The notes under the pieces were generated by a model. That model had not been told where the DNA came from. It was given only the letters and a program-made list of their open reading frames with translations, and did not search any database. From Ktedonobacter robiniae (lineage in GTDB: Bacteria; Chloroflexota; Ktedonobacteria; Ktedonobacterales; Ktedonobacteraceae), in NCBI RefSeq assembly GCF_016587375.1, contig NZ_BNJG01000001.1, forward strand, positions 186,001 through 250,000: a stretch of 64,000 nucleotides of DNA, given 5' to 3'. Numbering within the stretch: position 1 is the first letter of the stretch; every line of letters starts with the position of its first letter. Position numbers and translations under genes: made by a program. Positions 24,954-34,566 of this stretch are shown here, piece after piece.

Positions 24954-26039
24954 GTGACATCTGAACAGAGGAAGAGAGAGAGCCTCTCTGGCAAGGCAAA
25001 CCGCGTGGATGAAGCCCTGGTCACGGGTCTGGTGACTCAGAGCCCATCTGACATCAGCTCCCTGATTGAACCCTATCGCCGGGAACTGCACCTGCACTGT
25101 TACCGTCTCCTGGGGTCCCTGCACGATGCCGAGGATGCGGTGCAGGAAACCATGCTGAGTGCCTGGCGGCACTTTGACACCTTCAAGGGCTCTGCCTCGC
25201 TACGCACCTGGCTCTACACAATTGCGACCAACGCTAGCCTCGATGCCCTCAAGAAACGCTCGCGGCGCACGCTGCCAACCGCAGCCTCTCCTGCCTCCGA
25301 CCCGTTGACTCCAGTTGCGCCCAGGAGTGCCGAGACGCTCTAGCTTGAGCCCTTCCCTGACAGTTGGCTGGCATCGGTGGAGGAGCAGGCGGAGAACCCA
25401 GAAGCACGCTATACCAGATCCGAGAGCGTCTCGCTGGCCTTCCTCACCGCCCTTCAGTTGCTCCCACCCCGCCAGCGGGCCATCTTGATCCTCTCGGATG
25501 TGCTGGACTGGCGTGCTGTCGAGATTGCGCACTTGCTAGAGCTCTCGGTGTCAGCCATCAACAGTGCCTTGCACCGCGCCCGGGTGACCCTTGCGAAAAA
25601 CTATCATCCCGGTAAACGAGAGCAGGTGCGGGTTCATCAGGCTGATACGGAGACGAACGCGCTGCTCTCTCGCTATCTGCAGGCATGGGAGACAGATGAC
25701 GTCGCCGGACTCGTGGCGCTCCTGAAAGAAGACGCCATATTGAGTATGCCACCGATCCCTTCGTGGTATCAGGGGCGAGAAGCGATTCGCGTCTTTCTTC
25801 TTGCGAGATTTGGAGTGCAGAACCGGTGGCGGATGGTAGCGACGCATGCCAATACACAGCCAGCATTTGTCTTGTATCGAGCTGACGAAGCGAAGAGTCT
25901 CTACCAAGCTTTCGGGATCCGAGTCGTCACCCTCGATGGTTCGCGACTGAAGAAGCAGATCGCCGAGGTGACGATCTTTCGTAGCCCAGCGCTCGTGACT
26001 GCTTTCGGATTCCCTCTTCAACTTCCTCAAGAAAGTTGA
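24954..26039 (+). pseudogene. ECF sigma factor with C-terminal SnoaL-like domain, nonsense-broken
   Basis: Extracytoplasmic-function sigma of the SigJ/ECF41-like kind. Region 2: LIEPYRRELHLHCYRLLGSL, HDAEDAVQETMLSAWRHFDT, LRTWLYTIATNASLDALKKR. Region 4: FLTALQLLPPRQRAILILSD, VLDWRAVEIAHLLELSVSAI, NSALHRAR. A SnoaL/NTF2-like domain follows (YLQAWETDDVAGLVALLKED, IPSWYQGREAIRVFL). The two halves are in one frame split by TAG at 25341-25343, where relatives have Trp (TLWLEPFPD). GTG at 24954 has GAGGGA upstream. Without readthrough only region 2 is made. Confidence 0.85.
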
Positions 26040-26198
26040 TCTCCCGCGCTCGCAGCCCTTCCCCCAACCTCCAGGTCTCTCAAGTTGACACATGAAGATT
26101 ATTAGTATTCGTGCATATAGCATATATTGCATTATTATTTATCAATCACTGTAAAATTAAATAAAGAGCGTATTATTTATTACAAGGAAAATGAGCAT

Positions 26199-27497
26199 AT
26201 GTTGATACACAAGCATGTGGCTGCGCAGCTTTTTCTATGTGCGGCGCTTCTAATGCTGCTTGCCGGACAATCGGCTTTGACATACGCCAAAGTGGCACGT
26301 CCATGGCGTTCTGACACGCCTCCCAACTGGCCCCTGGTGCTAAATGAAAAGCAAACGCTTGACCAGGCTCTGGCCAGGGGATTACAGATCTCGACGGAGA
26401 CCCTGAGTACGGCTGACGGGTCTCAGCATGCCAGTCTGTTGAACGTCGATCTCTCCGATCCTTATCTACGCCTGGGGGTCATGCAGGCCCAGGATCAACT
26501 GTTGAGTCGGGGCGAGACGGTTGGCTCGATGGCGAGCCGCTCGCAGGCGATAGCTGGCATCAATGGCGACTTCTTCGAGATCAACACGACGGGCGCTCCG
26601 ATCAATATGGTGATGATCGATGGCGAACTCTGGCAGAGTCCAACCCCGCCATCACGCAATGCCAACGATTTCGCCGTCTTTGGCATCAATAGCGATGGGA
26701 ATATGATCATCGATCACGAACAGTTCAGTGGGACCGTCAGCGCTGGCAGCGCCGACCACCCCCTGAACGCAGTCAACCGCTACGCAGTCCCCAGAGATGG
26801 CGGCATGCTGCTGGTAACCTCCCGCCTCGGCGCTATGAGTGTGAGCGGATACACAGTAGCGCTCCTCAAGCCGGTTGATGGCTCTCGATACACTGTTACC
26901 TCGCTCCAAACGAATATGACAACGCTGAACAAGCTTACGGGCGATCAGCAGGCCCTGGTAGGTGGCGGTGAGTCGGGCCGGTGGCTCCAGGCCAATATCC
27001 ACCAGGGAGAGACACTGAACATCACCCAGCAGCTTATGCCCAATAGCGATCTGCGATACGCCTTGGGTGGGGGTCCACAATTGGTCAAAGATGGGCAGAT
27101 CCCCAATGTCAGCGAGCTTGGAGATAGCGCCGCCGTCAATCCGTTGACCGCTGTGGGCATCTCGCGAGATGGCAGGCACGCCTTCTTCGTTGTCTTCGAT
27201 GGGCGCGAGGCGGGAGCAGACCACAGCCACGGCCTGACACGTTCACAGATGGCAGGCTACCTGCTAGAGCATGGAGCCTACCAGGCCCTCCTCTTTGATG
27301 GTGGTGGTTCTGCCGAGATGGTCGCGCGCCTGCCGGGACAGGACAGGGTATCAGTCATCAATACGCCTTCGGACGGTCATGAGCGCCTGGTCGCCAATAG
27401 TCTGCTGATCTATAAAACAGAGCAGCAGGCCAGACATCAACACTCCGCTACCGTTGACACTTCCCCAGATAAATCCCTGTCACTTCTACACATGTAA
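26199..27497 (+). CDS. Secreted phosphodiester glycosidase domain (NAGPA/DUF2233) protein
   Basis: About 432 aa with a signal peptide or N-terminal anchor (VAAQLFLCAALLMLLAGQSA). The NAGPA-type domain is shown by SQAIAGINGDFFEINTTGAP, ALGGGPQLVKDGQ, AVGISRDG and the terminal YQALLFDGGGSAEMVARL. This family cleaves phosphodiester-linked sugars, and bacterial members act outside the cell on glycans or wall polymers. The ATG at 26199 is chosen: the earlier ATG (26127) would add a non-hydrophobic extension and has no ribosome site. Confidence 0.85.
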   Translation: MLIHKHVAAQLFLCAALLMLLAGQSALTYAKVARPWRSDTPPNWPLVLNEKQTLDQALARGLQISTETLSTADGSQHASLLNVDLSDPYLRLGVMQAQDQLLSRGETVGSMASRSQAIAGINGDFFEINTTGAPINMVMIDGELWQSPTPPSRNANDFAVFGINSDGNMIIDHEQFSGTVSAGSADHPLNAVNRYAVPRDGGMLLVTSRLGAMSVSGYTVALLKPVDGSRYTVTSLQTNMTTLNKLTGDQQALVGGGESGRWLQANIHQGETLNITQQLMPNSDLRYALGGGPQLVKDGQIPNVSELGDSAAVNPLTAVGISRDGRHAFFVVFDGREAGADHSHGLTRSQMAGYLLEHGAYQALLFDGGGSAEMVARLPGQDRVSVINTPSDGHERLVANSLLIYKTEQQARHQHSATVDTSPDKSLSLLHM

Positions 27498-27614
27498 CAA
27501 TGGCAAATGGGAAGCAGCACCAGATGCGGAACGGGAAGCTTGAGCTTTTCTATCTCTATCTGTCAGCTCTTCTTTCCAAGACAGTTTCTTTAGCCACGTT
27601 GCAAAATCACGTTG

Positions 27615-28946
27615 TCACTTCGAGTGGGAGTGGTCTGTACCTGACTGCTCTTCTCGAGGTGAAAGATATTCTTCCCTGGTCGCGCCTTCGGCTTTCAGCT
27701 GCTCCGATGGGCAGATCCATAAAGAGAGCGAGGTTGGCTGTATAGCCTCTTGCACCACGGCCAGCAACTGCTCGCAGAGCTGATCCAGGTTCACCTCTTG
27801 GCGCAGATTCGCACTAAAGGCTTCTACCGTCCTGGCAGCATCATATCTGCTGCGATAGAAGCGCCGGTCGATGTTCCGTTGAATGCCATGGCGCAGCGGT
27901 TGGAAGAGGATGAAAATGATGAGAGTCGAGCCGACCAGAATGAGTGGAGACTGCGCTGCCTGCGGGCTGAAGGACGCGAACGCAAACTGTGAGCCGAGGA
28001 TCAGGCCCACATACACCGCAGCCAGAGTGGCGGTGAGCAGCGTATAGACCAGCGTACGCCTGACAAAGACATCGATGTCGAAGGCATTGGCGTACAAGAC
28101 AGCCATCAGGAACCCCGCAATATTGATGCCACAGCCAAAGAACCCCGCGATATTGATAATGAGCAAGGCGGGCGCGTCAGCTGGGGCGAAAGCAGGGACA
28201 AGGAAAAAAAACAGGAGAAGGAAGAGGATGAAGAAGCTCAAACTCGCAATAATCCACTTGGTAGCAGCTTGCTCACGGGCGGTCAAGAGGCGACGGGAGC
28301 GATAGATCAGGATTCCCACCAGAAGAGGAAAGCTGAGCATGGTGAACACCGTGTTGATCAAGGCAAAAACCGGATTTGTGAGGAAGGCAGAGAGCACGAC
28401 GACCAGGCAGTTGATCAGATAAAACCCGAGCACCCAACGAGAGCCAAATCGGCCATTGGGAAAGGTGACGAGCGCATACATGCCGAGCAGGCCCATTCCC
28501 AGACCGATCAAGAATTGCGTGGGTGTATACAGGACAGGATAAGCAGCAGCAAGGGCTGGATAGTCGGCTCCCTCATAGGCCGATAAACCGACGAGAAAAG
28601 CGCTCATGCCCAATGGGACCCATTGGCCAGGCTTCTTGAAGACGATGAGCAGCGCGATCCCTACACTGACCAGGATATAGAGCACCTGGATCACTGTATA
28701 GAGAGTAGCATAGGACGGGATGGAGAGGCCCAACTGCTCCAGGGCGCGCATATTGCCGGGGGTGAGCGCACACCCATCGAGGCAAACTGTGTGCAAGTAG
28801 GCGTAGCCCAGCGGGAATCCAATGAGATGGCCAGCCAGGATGAGCAGTGTATAGATGAGAAAGCCAATCGTCATGAACCGAACTGTGCCTGGACGATGGG
28901 GGGTATCTAATACCTTGCGCACAGAGCTATCGAGTGTAGCCGTCAT
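27615..28946 (-). CDS. Multi-pass membrane sensor lacking a kinase domain
   Basis: About 443 aa. The N-terminal two-thirds carries about 9 hydrophobic helices. The segment after the last helix (FQPLRHGIQRNIDRRFYRSR, YDAARTVEAFSANLRQEVNL, DQLCEQLLAVVQEAIQPTSL) is the linker found in ComP-like histidine kinases, where GAF and HisKA_3/HATPase domains normally follow. Here the protein stops after about 90 cytoplasmic residues, so it cannot phosphorylate. It may be a decoy or coupling sensor, or a truncated kinase. CAGGAG lies 6 nt before the ATG at 28946. It converges on the NAGPA gene. Confidence 0.75.
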   Translation of the reverse strand: MTATLDSSVRKVLDTPHRPGTVRFMTIGFLIYTLLILAGHLIGFPLGYAYLHTVCLDGCALTPGNMRALEQLGLSIPSYATLYTVIQVLYILVSVGIALLIVFKKPGQWVPLGMSAFLVGLSAYEGADYPALAAAYPVLYTPTQFLIGLGMGLLGMYALVTFPNGRFGSRWVLGFYLINCLVVVLSAFLTNPVFALINTVFTMLSFPLLVGILIYRSRRLLTAREQAATKWIIASLSFFILFLLLFFFLVPAFAPADAPALLIINIAGFFGCGINIAGFLMAVLYANAFDIDVFVRRTLVYTLLTATLAAVYVGLILGSQFAFASFSPQAAQSPLILVGSTLIIFILFQPLRHGIQRNIDRRFYRSRYDAARTVEAFSANLRQEVNLDQLCEQLLAVVQEAIQPTSLSLWICPSEQLKAEGATREEYLSPREEQSGTDHSHSK

Positions 28947-29458
28947 AATCATCTCCTGTTGAACACGGCTATGGCTAGCAATCGCTCTATCCAGCCGAAC
29001 ATAGACGGTAACTGCTTTGAGTATAGCATGGCATCGTCTGAAAAACGTTACGATCGCTTGGATGCATAAGAGCCACGATATCCTTCACAGAGTCATTTTG
29101 AGTCGATGCGCAGCATTCTCGCTGTGTGCGCTCGCGAGCCGCGTGGGAAAGCAGCCAAGCGCTTGCTCTATGAACCATGTGATATTCATGTGTAGCATAT
29201 GTTGGTCACGAAAAGCAGAGGCAGGAGCGTCGAAAGTTTCTCAAGAGACAAGACACGACGAGCCTCTTTCGTATTGAGCCGCTTCAGGCCACGAATAGTC
29301 CAGGTGAGACAAGAATGTTCTTTCCCCTACTGTCCAATACAATGGGAGGCTGATGTCTAGGATGGTCTACAAGGACAATTCATGAACCATACAGGTTGGG
29401 GTAGCGCTCCCTCAACTCACATCATGCTGGCAAAAGGCACTTCTTGCGCCAAACCTGA

Positions 29459-29519
29459 GGAAGGCCCATGATACGTGTAAAAAACCTATCACTAGTTTTA
29501 CACGTATCATGGGCCTTCC
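29459..29519. repeat. 24-bp perfect inverted repeat
   Basis: 29459-29482 pairs with 29496-29519 around a 13-nt loop. It stands alone in a 790-bp gap (28947-29739) without supported genes, between divergent genes, so it is not placed as a terminator. A MITE remnant or protein-binding palindrome is possible. Confidence 0.7.
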
Positions 29520-29739
29520 TTAACGAAAGGATTGGTAGACCTGACGGAGCCCTTTGTTTCCCTTCTAAGTGTTGATGAGTGGCCTTCCTTTCCCATCAGA
29601 GGCGTAGATCTATGGTAAGACCTTTGACAGGCTGCCTCAATCGAGGTAGAATGGGTTTAAAGATAAATAAAGGGTAAGGCACCCCTGGCTCTGTCCCGCG
29701 TGCTTCACGAAAGCTCACGAAAGACGTACCGGAGGTGTT

Positions 29740-31101
29740 ATGCTACCACAACTCTCAAGACTCTTACAACTATCAGGAATCCCCAGGATACGAGGGCGCG
29801 AGGCCCTTGTTCTTGCATTTCTCATAGATGCGCTCGGCACCGGACTCTACCAGCCCTTCTCGCTGCTGTACTTCCAGAAGATTGTCCAACTCGACCTTCC
29901 GGCCATCGGGGTCGCGCTCACCGTCGCCACCATCCTGACCTTGCCGATGAACCCAATCACCGGCAGCCTTGTTGACCGCTTTGGGGCCAGGCAGTTCGTT
30001 GTGATAAGCCAGCTTCTTCAGGCGATAGGCTTCCTGGGCTACCTCTTCGTTCGCACCATCCCCCTGCTATTTGCAATGGCATTTCTTGTCACTGCTGGCA
30101 ATCGCATCTTCTACGCGGCCGCCACGACGCTGATCGCCGAAGTCGCGGGCCACGATGAGCGAGACCGCTGGTTTGGATTTGTAGGGGCAACACAGAACAT
30201 CGGGCTGATTGTGGGCGGCCTGCTGGCGGGCCTCATTGTGACGTTTGGCGGCTCCAATGGCTATCGGGCGCTCATCCTGGCGAACGTATGTAGCTTCCTC
30301 CTGATGGCTCTTGCGCTCTGCTGGCGTAGAGATGCCCATCAATCCAACAACCAGGTTGAAGACCTGCCCAGGGATCGGGTTGAGGGTCTGCCCGATGATT
30401 CGCTTCGTGGGAGTGCTCTCGCTGACGAGCGGATTGGATATCGCGCCGTCCTGGCGGATCGTCCGTTCCTTGTGCTGGTTGCGTGCAACGTCGTCTTCGC
30501 ACTCTGCTCCCTGATGATGTCACTTGGGCTGCCAATCTACGCGACGGAGACCCTGAAGCTTTCAACGGCGACGGTGGGTGCACTGTTCGCCTTCAACAGC
30601 CTGCTGGTGATCTGCACGCAGACGGTGACGGTGCGGTTCCTGGAGTCCTTTCGTCGCACACGCTCTCTGCTCGTTGCCTGCCTGCTATGGATCGCAGGCT
30701 GCATGTTATTTGCGCTGGCCCCGCTGATACCAAGCATTCTACTCATCCCCTATCTATTTGGCACGGTCGCCATCTATACCTTCGCAGGTATGATCGCTGG
30801 CACCATATCGGCGGCTCTGGCAGCAGCCAGCAGCCCCGCGCATACGCTGGGGCGTTACATGGCTCTCTTTGAGCTTGCGTGGGGAATCGCCGGTGCCATC
30901 GCTCCGGCAATGTTCGCGTGGCTCAACGTCGCCGGCCCATCGCGCACGTGGATAGCGCTGATAGGACCGATGCTTATCGTCGGCCCGCTTCTGCTCTGGC
31001 TCGAAGCGCATCTTTCGGTGCGTGCTCTCTATGTTCGCCGTTCGGTCGAGATGCGTTCCGGCAAGCAAGTCGCCCGGCGCACGCTCCGAGCGCCGAGGTG
31101 A
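29740..31101 (+). CDS. MFS transporter (12 helices)
   Basis: 453 aa with about 12 hydrophobic helices and a central loop near residues 200-235. Helix 1: LVLAFLIDALGTGLYQPFSL. The motif-A-like loop is PMNPITGSLVDRFGARQFVV. The arrangement fits MFS exporters of unknown substrate (MdtH/YttB-like). GGAGG lies 4 nt before the ATG. It is monocistronic, as the MITE at 31204 follows. Confidence 0.85.
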   Translation: MLPQLSRLLQLSGIPRIRGREALVLAFLIDALGTGLYQPFSLLYFQKIVQLDLPAIGVALTVATILTLPMNPITGSLVDRFGARQFVVISQLLQAIGFLGYLFVRTIPLLFAMAFLVTAGNRIFYAAATTLIAEVAGHDERDRWFGFVGATQNIGLIVGGLLAGLIVTFGGSNGYRALILANVCSFLLMALALCWRRDAHQSNNQVEDLPRDRVEGLPDDSLRGSALADERIGYRAVLADRPFLVLVACNVVFALCSLMMSLGLPIYATETLKLSTATVGALFAFNSLLVICTQTVTVRFLESFRRTRSLLVACLLWIAGCMLFALAPLIPSILLIPYLFGTVAIYTFAGMIAGTISAALAAASSPAHTLGRYMALFELAWGIAGAIAPAMFAWLNVAGPSRTWIALIGPMLIVGPLLLWLEAHLSVRALYVRRSVEMRSGKQVARRTLRAPR

Positions 31102-31203
31102 AGCCCGCCAAAAAACACAAGCAGGCCCAGGCCCTCTATCAAAGGGATCAAGAAAATTCCAGTAACTCAGGCTTAGCGGGTAAAACGGGAAAATGTCGTT
31201 ACC

Positions 31204-31597
31204 AGTAAATAATGCGAATCTGCAACGATTTTAAGTTGAACCTGGGAGAATCAGCGCAAATTGTAGGAATTGACCTTCTCTCAAGAGGCCAATCCGCACC
31301 AGAAGGGCTGTCATACACACGTCTCTTGTAAATGAGTAGTGGGACAGACAGTGATTTTTTGCTCTTTCGGGTACCAGTCAATGCGAAAAATGTTCCTGCA
31401 ACCAGGCCGATCCATTGACCTTTTTGGACTGTTTCCTCGCGCATTTGTGAAGCAGGGCTTCCCTGTATTTACAAAAACAGTGCGAAACAACCCGCCTCTG
31501 GAGTGGTTTCTCCAGAGGCTATATGGTGAATTCCTACAATTCGCGCTGATTATCTCACATTCACCTTAAAATCGTTGCAGATTTCGCCTTATTTACT
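31204..31597. mobile_element. 394-bp MITE with about 70-bp terminal inverted repeats
   Basis: The left end (31204 to about 31277) and the reverse complement of the right end (about 31526-31597) align over about 72 bp with near 80% identity, sharing CTGCAACGATTTTAAG and AATTGTAGGAATT. The ends are AGTAAATAA...TTATTTACT. ACC flanks both sides (31201-31203, 31598-31600), a 3-bp target duplication. There is no transposase gene inside, so it would be moved in trans. Confidence 0.8.
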
Positions 31598-31682
31598 ACC
31601 CTCGGTTTGATGATCATGCGGAGTGGTGTGCTGAAAGCGTATGACGTTTCAAAATTAGGGATGACTCATAGATACAAAAATG

Positions 31683-32252
31683 TCACGCCCGAGCCGCGCT
31701 CGCCTGGCGCATAATTTCACGCAATTGATCAAGGTGGTCTGCATCGTGGTACAGACCCAGGATAAAGCGGCCAACGGCGTTGAGTTCGCCAGCTTGCGGG
31801 AAAGGTGAATAGGTGATATCCAGGTGAGGATCATCAGGCCACGCATCGAGCATGGCTTGACGCATCCGACGGCTCTCCTCAAGACGCTGGTGCACCTGGG
31901 CGATACTTGTCACGCTCTCCCATGGCGTCTCGTAACGCGAACGGCCCTCAACCGGCAGGCCACGAGCCAGTACGAGAGCCAGCGCAGCTGCCTCTTCGGA
32001 CGAAGCGGTGGCATGAACCACCACGTGGCCCAGAGTCCACGCCAGGGTGGACTCTTCGGGTTTACCAAAGGTATCGTTCGCGTTGGGGTCTACCGGCACG
32101 AATGCCACGTCCGCGTCAACTGCGTCAATGACGATCCCCTGCATTACATCGATCATTTCATTGGTAAGTTGATAAAGATCAGCCTTTGTCAGACCAGCAG
32201 CCACGTCTGCAAAGCTCTGAGAGCCGCTTTTTACTGCACTGAAATCGAGCAT
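31683..32252 (-). CDS. DinB-like four-helix protein
   Basis: About 189 aa. DinB/YfiT-like layout: helix AGLTKADLYQLTNEMIDVMQ, a first His in LAWTLGHVVVHATASSEEAA, and a final helix with the metal-site His residues (GLYHDADHLDQLREIMRQAS). Many members are metal-dependent thiol transferases using mycothiol, bacillithiol or glutathione; others are unassigned. ATG 32252 has AAGGAG 10 nt upstream, and 32276 lacks one. It diverges from the next DinB-like gene. Confidence 0.8.
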   Translation of the reverse strand: MLDFSAVKSGSQSFADVAAGLTKADLYQLTNEMIDVMQGIVIDAVDADVAFVPVDPNANDTFGKPEESTLAWTLGHVVVHATASSEEAAALALVLARGLPVEGRSRYETPWESVTSIAQVHQRLEESRRMRQAMLDAWPDDPHLDITYSPFPQAGELNAVGRFILGLYHDADHLDQLREIMRQASAARA

Positions 32253-32485
32253 AGGGGTTTTCTCCTTAAATGACATTTGTTGGAAAATAAAAGAATCTTA
32301 GGTCTTATCCTAGCCTGTTTTTTTGAGCAAGCTGAGATTGTTCATCTCTCTACAAAACACTTTGTCAAAGCAGCCTATTCCATCCAGAATGGGGTCTCAA
32401 GGAGATGGTGAGCACATATGAGGGTAGATACTGACCGCTTTTGGTGGTAGCATGTCGAGAAAAGAAGCAGAAAGGAACACATGTT

Positions 32486-33067
32486 ATGGCTGAACAACCG
32501 ATGGAGACGACGTTGCGTACCGCTCTGTGGTGGCAGTTCGGCGCGGCTATCGATATGCTTGAAAATGCCCTGGTAGCCTGCCCTGCCTCGCTGTGGAAAG
32601 AGCGTCTCTGGAGCGCACCCTCGGACCACTCCCTCCCGCCGTGGCTCCCACCGGAGTTCGCTCATTTCTGGTATATCGTGTATCATACGCTCTTCTGGCT
32701 CGACTTGTATCTCTCGGGCTTCCGAGAGGAGGACTTCGCTCCCCCCGCTCCCTTTATCTGGACTGAGGGCAACCCCGCCGTGTCGCCCGAACAGCCCTAT
32801 ACGAAGGAGGAACTGCTCGTCTACCTGGTGCAGATACGCCAGAAGTGCCAGACAACGATTGCTGATTTGTCAGACGAGAAAGCGCATCAACAGGTCGATT
32901 ACCCTTGGGCCGATGGAAAGCTGGTGAGCTATTTAGAACTCCTGTTATACACCATGCGCCATGTCCAGGAACATGCGGCCCAACTGAGCCTCTTTCTCGG
33001 ACAACACGGCATCCCGGACGAGGCACTCGACTCGGTCGCGCGAGCGAAGGATGCACCTAGCAGCTGA
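32486..33067 (+). CDS. DinB superfamily protein
   Basis: About 193 aa. Helix 1 LRTALWWQFGAAIDMLENAL, a HFWYIVYHTLFWLDLYLSGF helix with His, and the C-terminal helix LELLLYTMRHVQEHAAQLSL, which together supply the three-His metal site of DinB/DUF1569 proteins. The substrate is unknown. AAGGAA precedes ATG 32486. It is not closely similar to the divergent neighbour, so not a recent duplicate. Confidence 0.8.
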   Translation: MAEQPMETTLRTALWWQFGAAIDMLENALVACPASLWKERLWSAPSDHSLPPWLPPEFAHFWYIVYHTLFWLDLYLSGFREEDFAPPAPFIWTEGNPAVSPEQPYTKEELLVYLVQIRQKCQTTIADLSDEKAHQQVDYPWADGKLVSYLELLLYTMRHVQEHAAQLSLFLGQHGIPDEALDSVARAKDAPSS

Positions 33068-33232
33068 GGCACGCGAGGCGAGAGTGGGCGTGGTCGTCGG
33101 GACGACACGCGCAATCCCAAACACACATCTTCCAACGGAGAAGACAGGAATGGTTTGATGATTTCAACAGAAGGAGTCAGGAACAGAAAGCAAACAGAGA
33201 GAAGTATAGGGATACATATCAATTTTTTGCAA

Positions 33233-33288
33233 GCACAGCCATTCATCTATACCGGAGGCGCGCCTCCGGTATAGATGAATGGCTGTGC
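33233..33288. repeat. Perfect 56-bp palindrome
   Basis: 28-bp arms meet with no spacer at 33260/33261, centred on GGCGCGCC. It lies between convergent genes, with TTTTTT just to the left (33224-33229), so it could terminate the leftward epimerase transcript. Such length and perfection exceed a normal terminator. 33068-33368 holds nothing else. Confidence 0.85.
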
Positions 33289-33368
33289 AAAGACATGACG
33301 CACACCCGAAGTATGGTGGAGATAGTGATCAGTGCTTTCTCGCCACGATCTCTGTAACAGAAGCATAA

Positions 33369-34202
33369 CTACACCTGTTCGCGCCAGGAATATTTGGGAT
33401 TGTAGCCTAGTAGTTTGCGGGCTTTGTCGATCGAGAGCAGTGTCTCATGCTCGCCGACTCCCTCACGTAGTGGCACGCTGGGATAGACTTCGGCCATTAA
33501 CTCGCTGTTGGTCTGATTCTGTGTAGTATCCGCAGCGGCAATAATAAAGGTTTCAGCGCCAGTGATATCGGCTTCGAGACCCAGGCGGCAACTCTGTGCG
33601 ACATCACGGGCGTCGACGTATCCCCACAAATTCCATTTGCGCGTCAGTACGTCCTCTGAAAACGATGGAAAGCGAGCGTAGTCGTGTGGCTCCATGATAT
33701 TAGAGAAGCGCAAACCTACAAAAGGGATGCCACTCCAGCGGTTGAATTGCCGGGCCATCTCTTCACTGATGACTTTGGAGAGCGCATAGCTGGACTCTGG
33801 ATAGAGAGGATGCTGTTCATCGATAGGAGCATAACTGGGTTTCTCACGGTCGAAAGGCAGGCCCAGTGTGGTCTCACTTGATGCCCATACAACGCGCTTC
33901 AGGCCTAATGAAACAGCTGCGCTAAAAATATTGTATGTACTGAGCGTATTATTGCGAAAGGTTGTGCCCTCTGTCTGCCTGCCAGGTGCCGGGATTGCGC
34001 CGAGATGCACGACGCCACAGGCTCCTTGAAGCACCTCGATGGTCTGCCCCAAATCTGTCAGGTCAACTTTAAGGAATGGTGAAATCTCTTCACGAGGTGG
34101 CACCAGATCGACATTGAGTACTTCATAATTATGATCTATGAGCTCGCGAATCACGGCTCTCCCGGCCTTGCCACTACCGCCGGTAACAACAATCTTTTTC
34201 AT
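33369..34202 (-). CDS. NAD-dependent epimerase/dehydratase (extended SDR)
   Basis: 277 aa, full-length extended SDR. Nucleotide-binding motif VTGGSGKAGRAVIREL (GxxGxxG), acidic residue after strand 2 (NVDLVPP), GVVHLGAIPAPG, RVVWASSETTLG with the active Ser, and catalytic SSYALSK (YxxxK). It acts on nucleotide sugars or related small molecules; the substrate is unclear. GGGAGG precedes the ATG. It stands alone, with a palindrome downstream. Confidence 0.9.
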   Translation of the reverse strand: MKKIVVTGGSGKAGRAVIRELIDHNYEVLNVDLVPPREEISPFLKVDLTDLGQTIEVLQGACGVVHLGAIPAPGRQTEGTTFRNNTLSTYNIFSAAVSLGLKRVVWASSETTLGLPFDREKPSYAPIDEQHPLYPESSYALSKVISEEMARQFNRWSGIPFVGLRFSNIMEPHDYARFPSFSEDVLTRKWNLWGYVDARDVAQSCRLGLEADITGAETFIIAAADTTQNQTNSELMAEVYPSVPLREGVGEHETLLSIDKARKLLGYNPKYSWREQV

Positions 34203-34507
34203 CAGACCTCCCGCTTCTGGATACCCCTGCCTAGAGGCATGGGAAGGAAAGAAGCGTTCCTTCCTCGGGGAGAGGAGTAACGTTGCCGGTTGCTCCGTAT
34301 GCCCTCAACGCAACAAATGTCGTCCGCCTTTGGGAAGAACCGACCCGCCTCCTTGCCTCAGTGGATCGGCGTATCGGGCAAGACCGCTGATAATCACCAG
34401 AGTGGGTCGTGCCATCTCCCAAACAGGCCACATGATCATGCACTAGGAACCGGCAAAGGGGTTCGCTCGACGAACTGGCGCTGATGCCAGTATGGATAGA
34501 TGCCCAC

Positions 34508-34560
34508 GGATCTCTCCTCCGGTACCTCCCTCTTATGAGGATGAGACTCTTAGGAACATT
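34508..34560. repeat. Remnant of tRNA-Leu 3' end plus terminator
   Basis: 53 bp aligning without gaps to 16611-16663 (43 of 53 identical by hand count), covering tRNA end, ACCTCCCTC and the first half of the terminator. It probably marks the distal junction of an older element at the tRNA-Leu site. 34203-34507 shows no gene. Confidence 0.65.
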
Positions 34561-34566
34561 ATGGTG

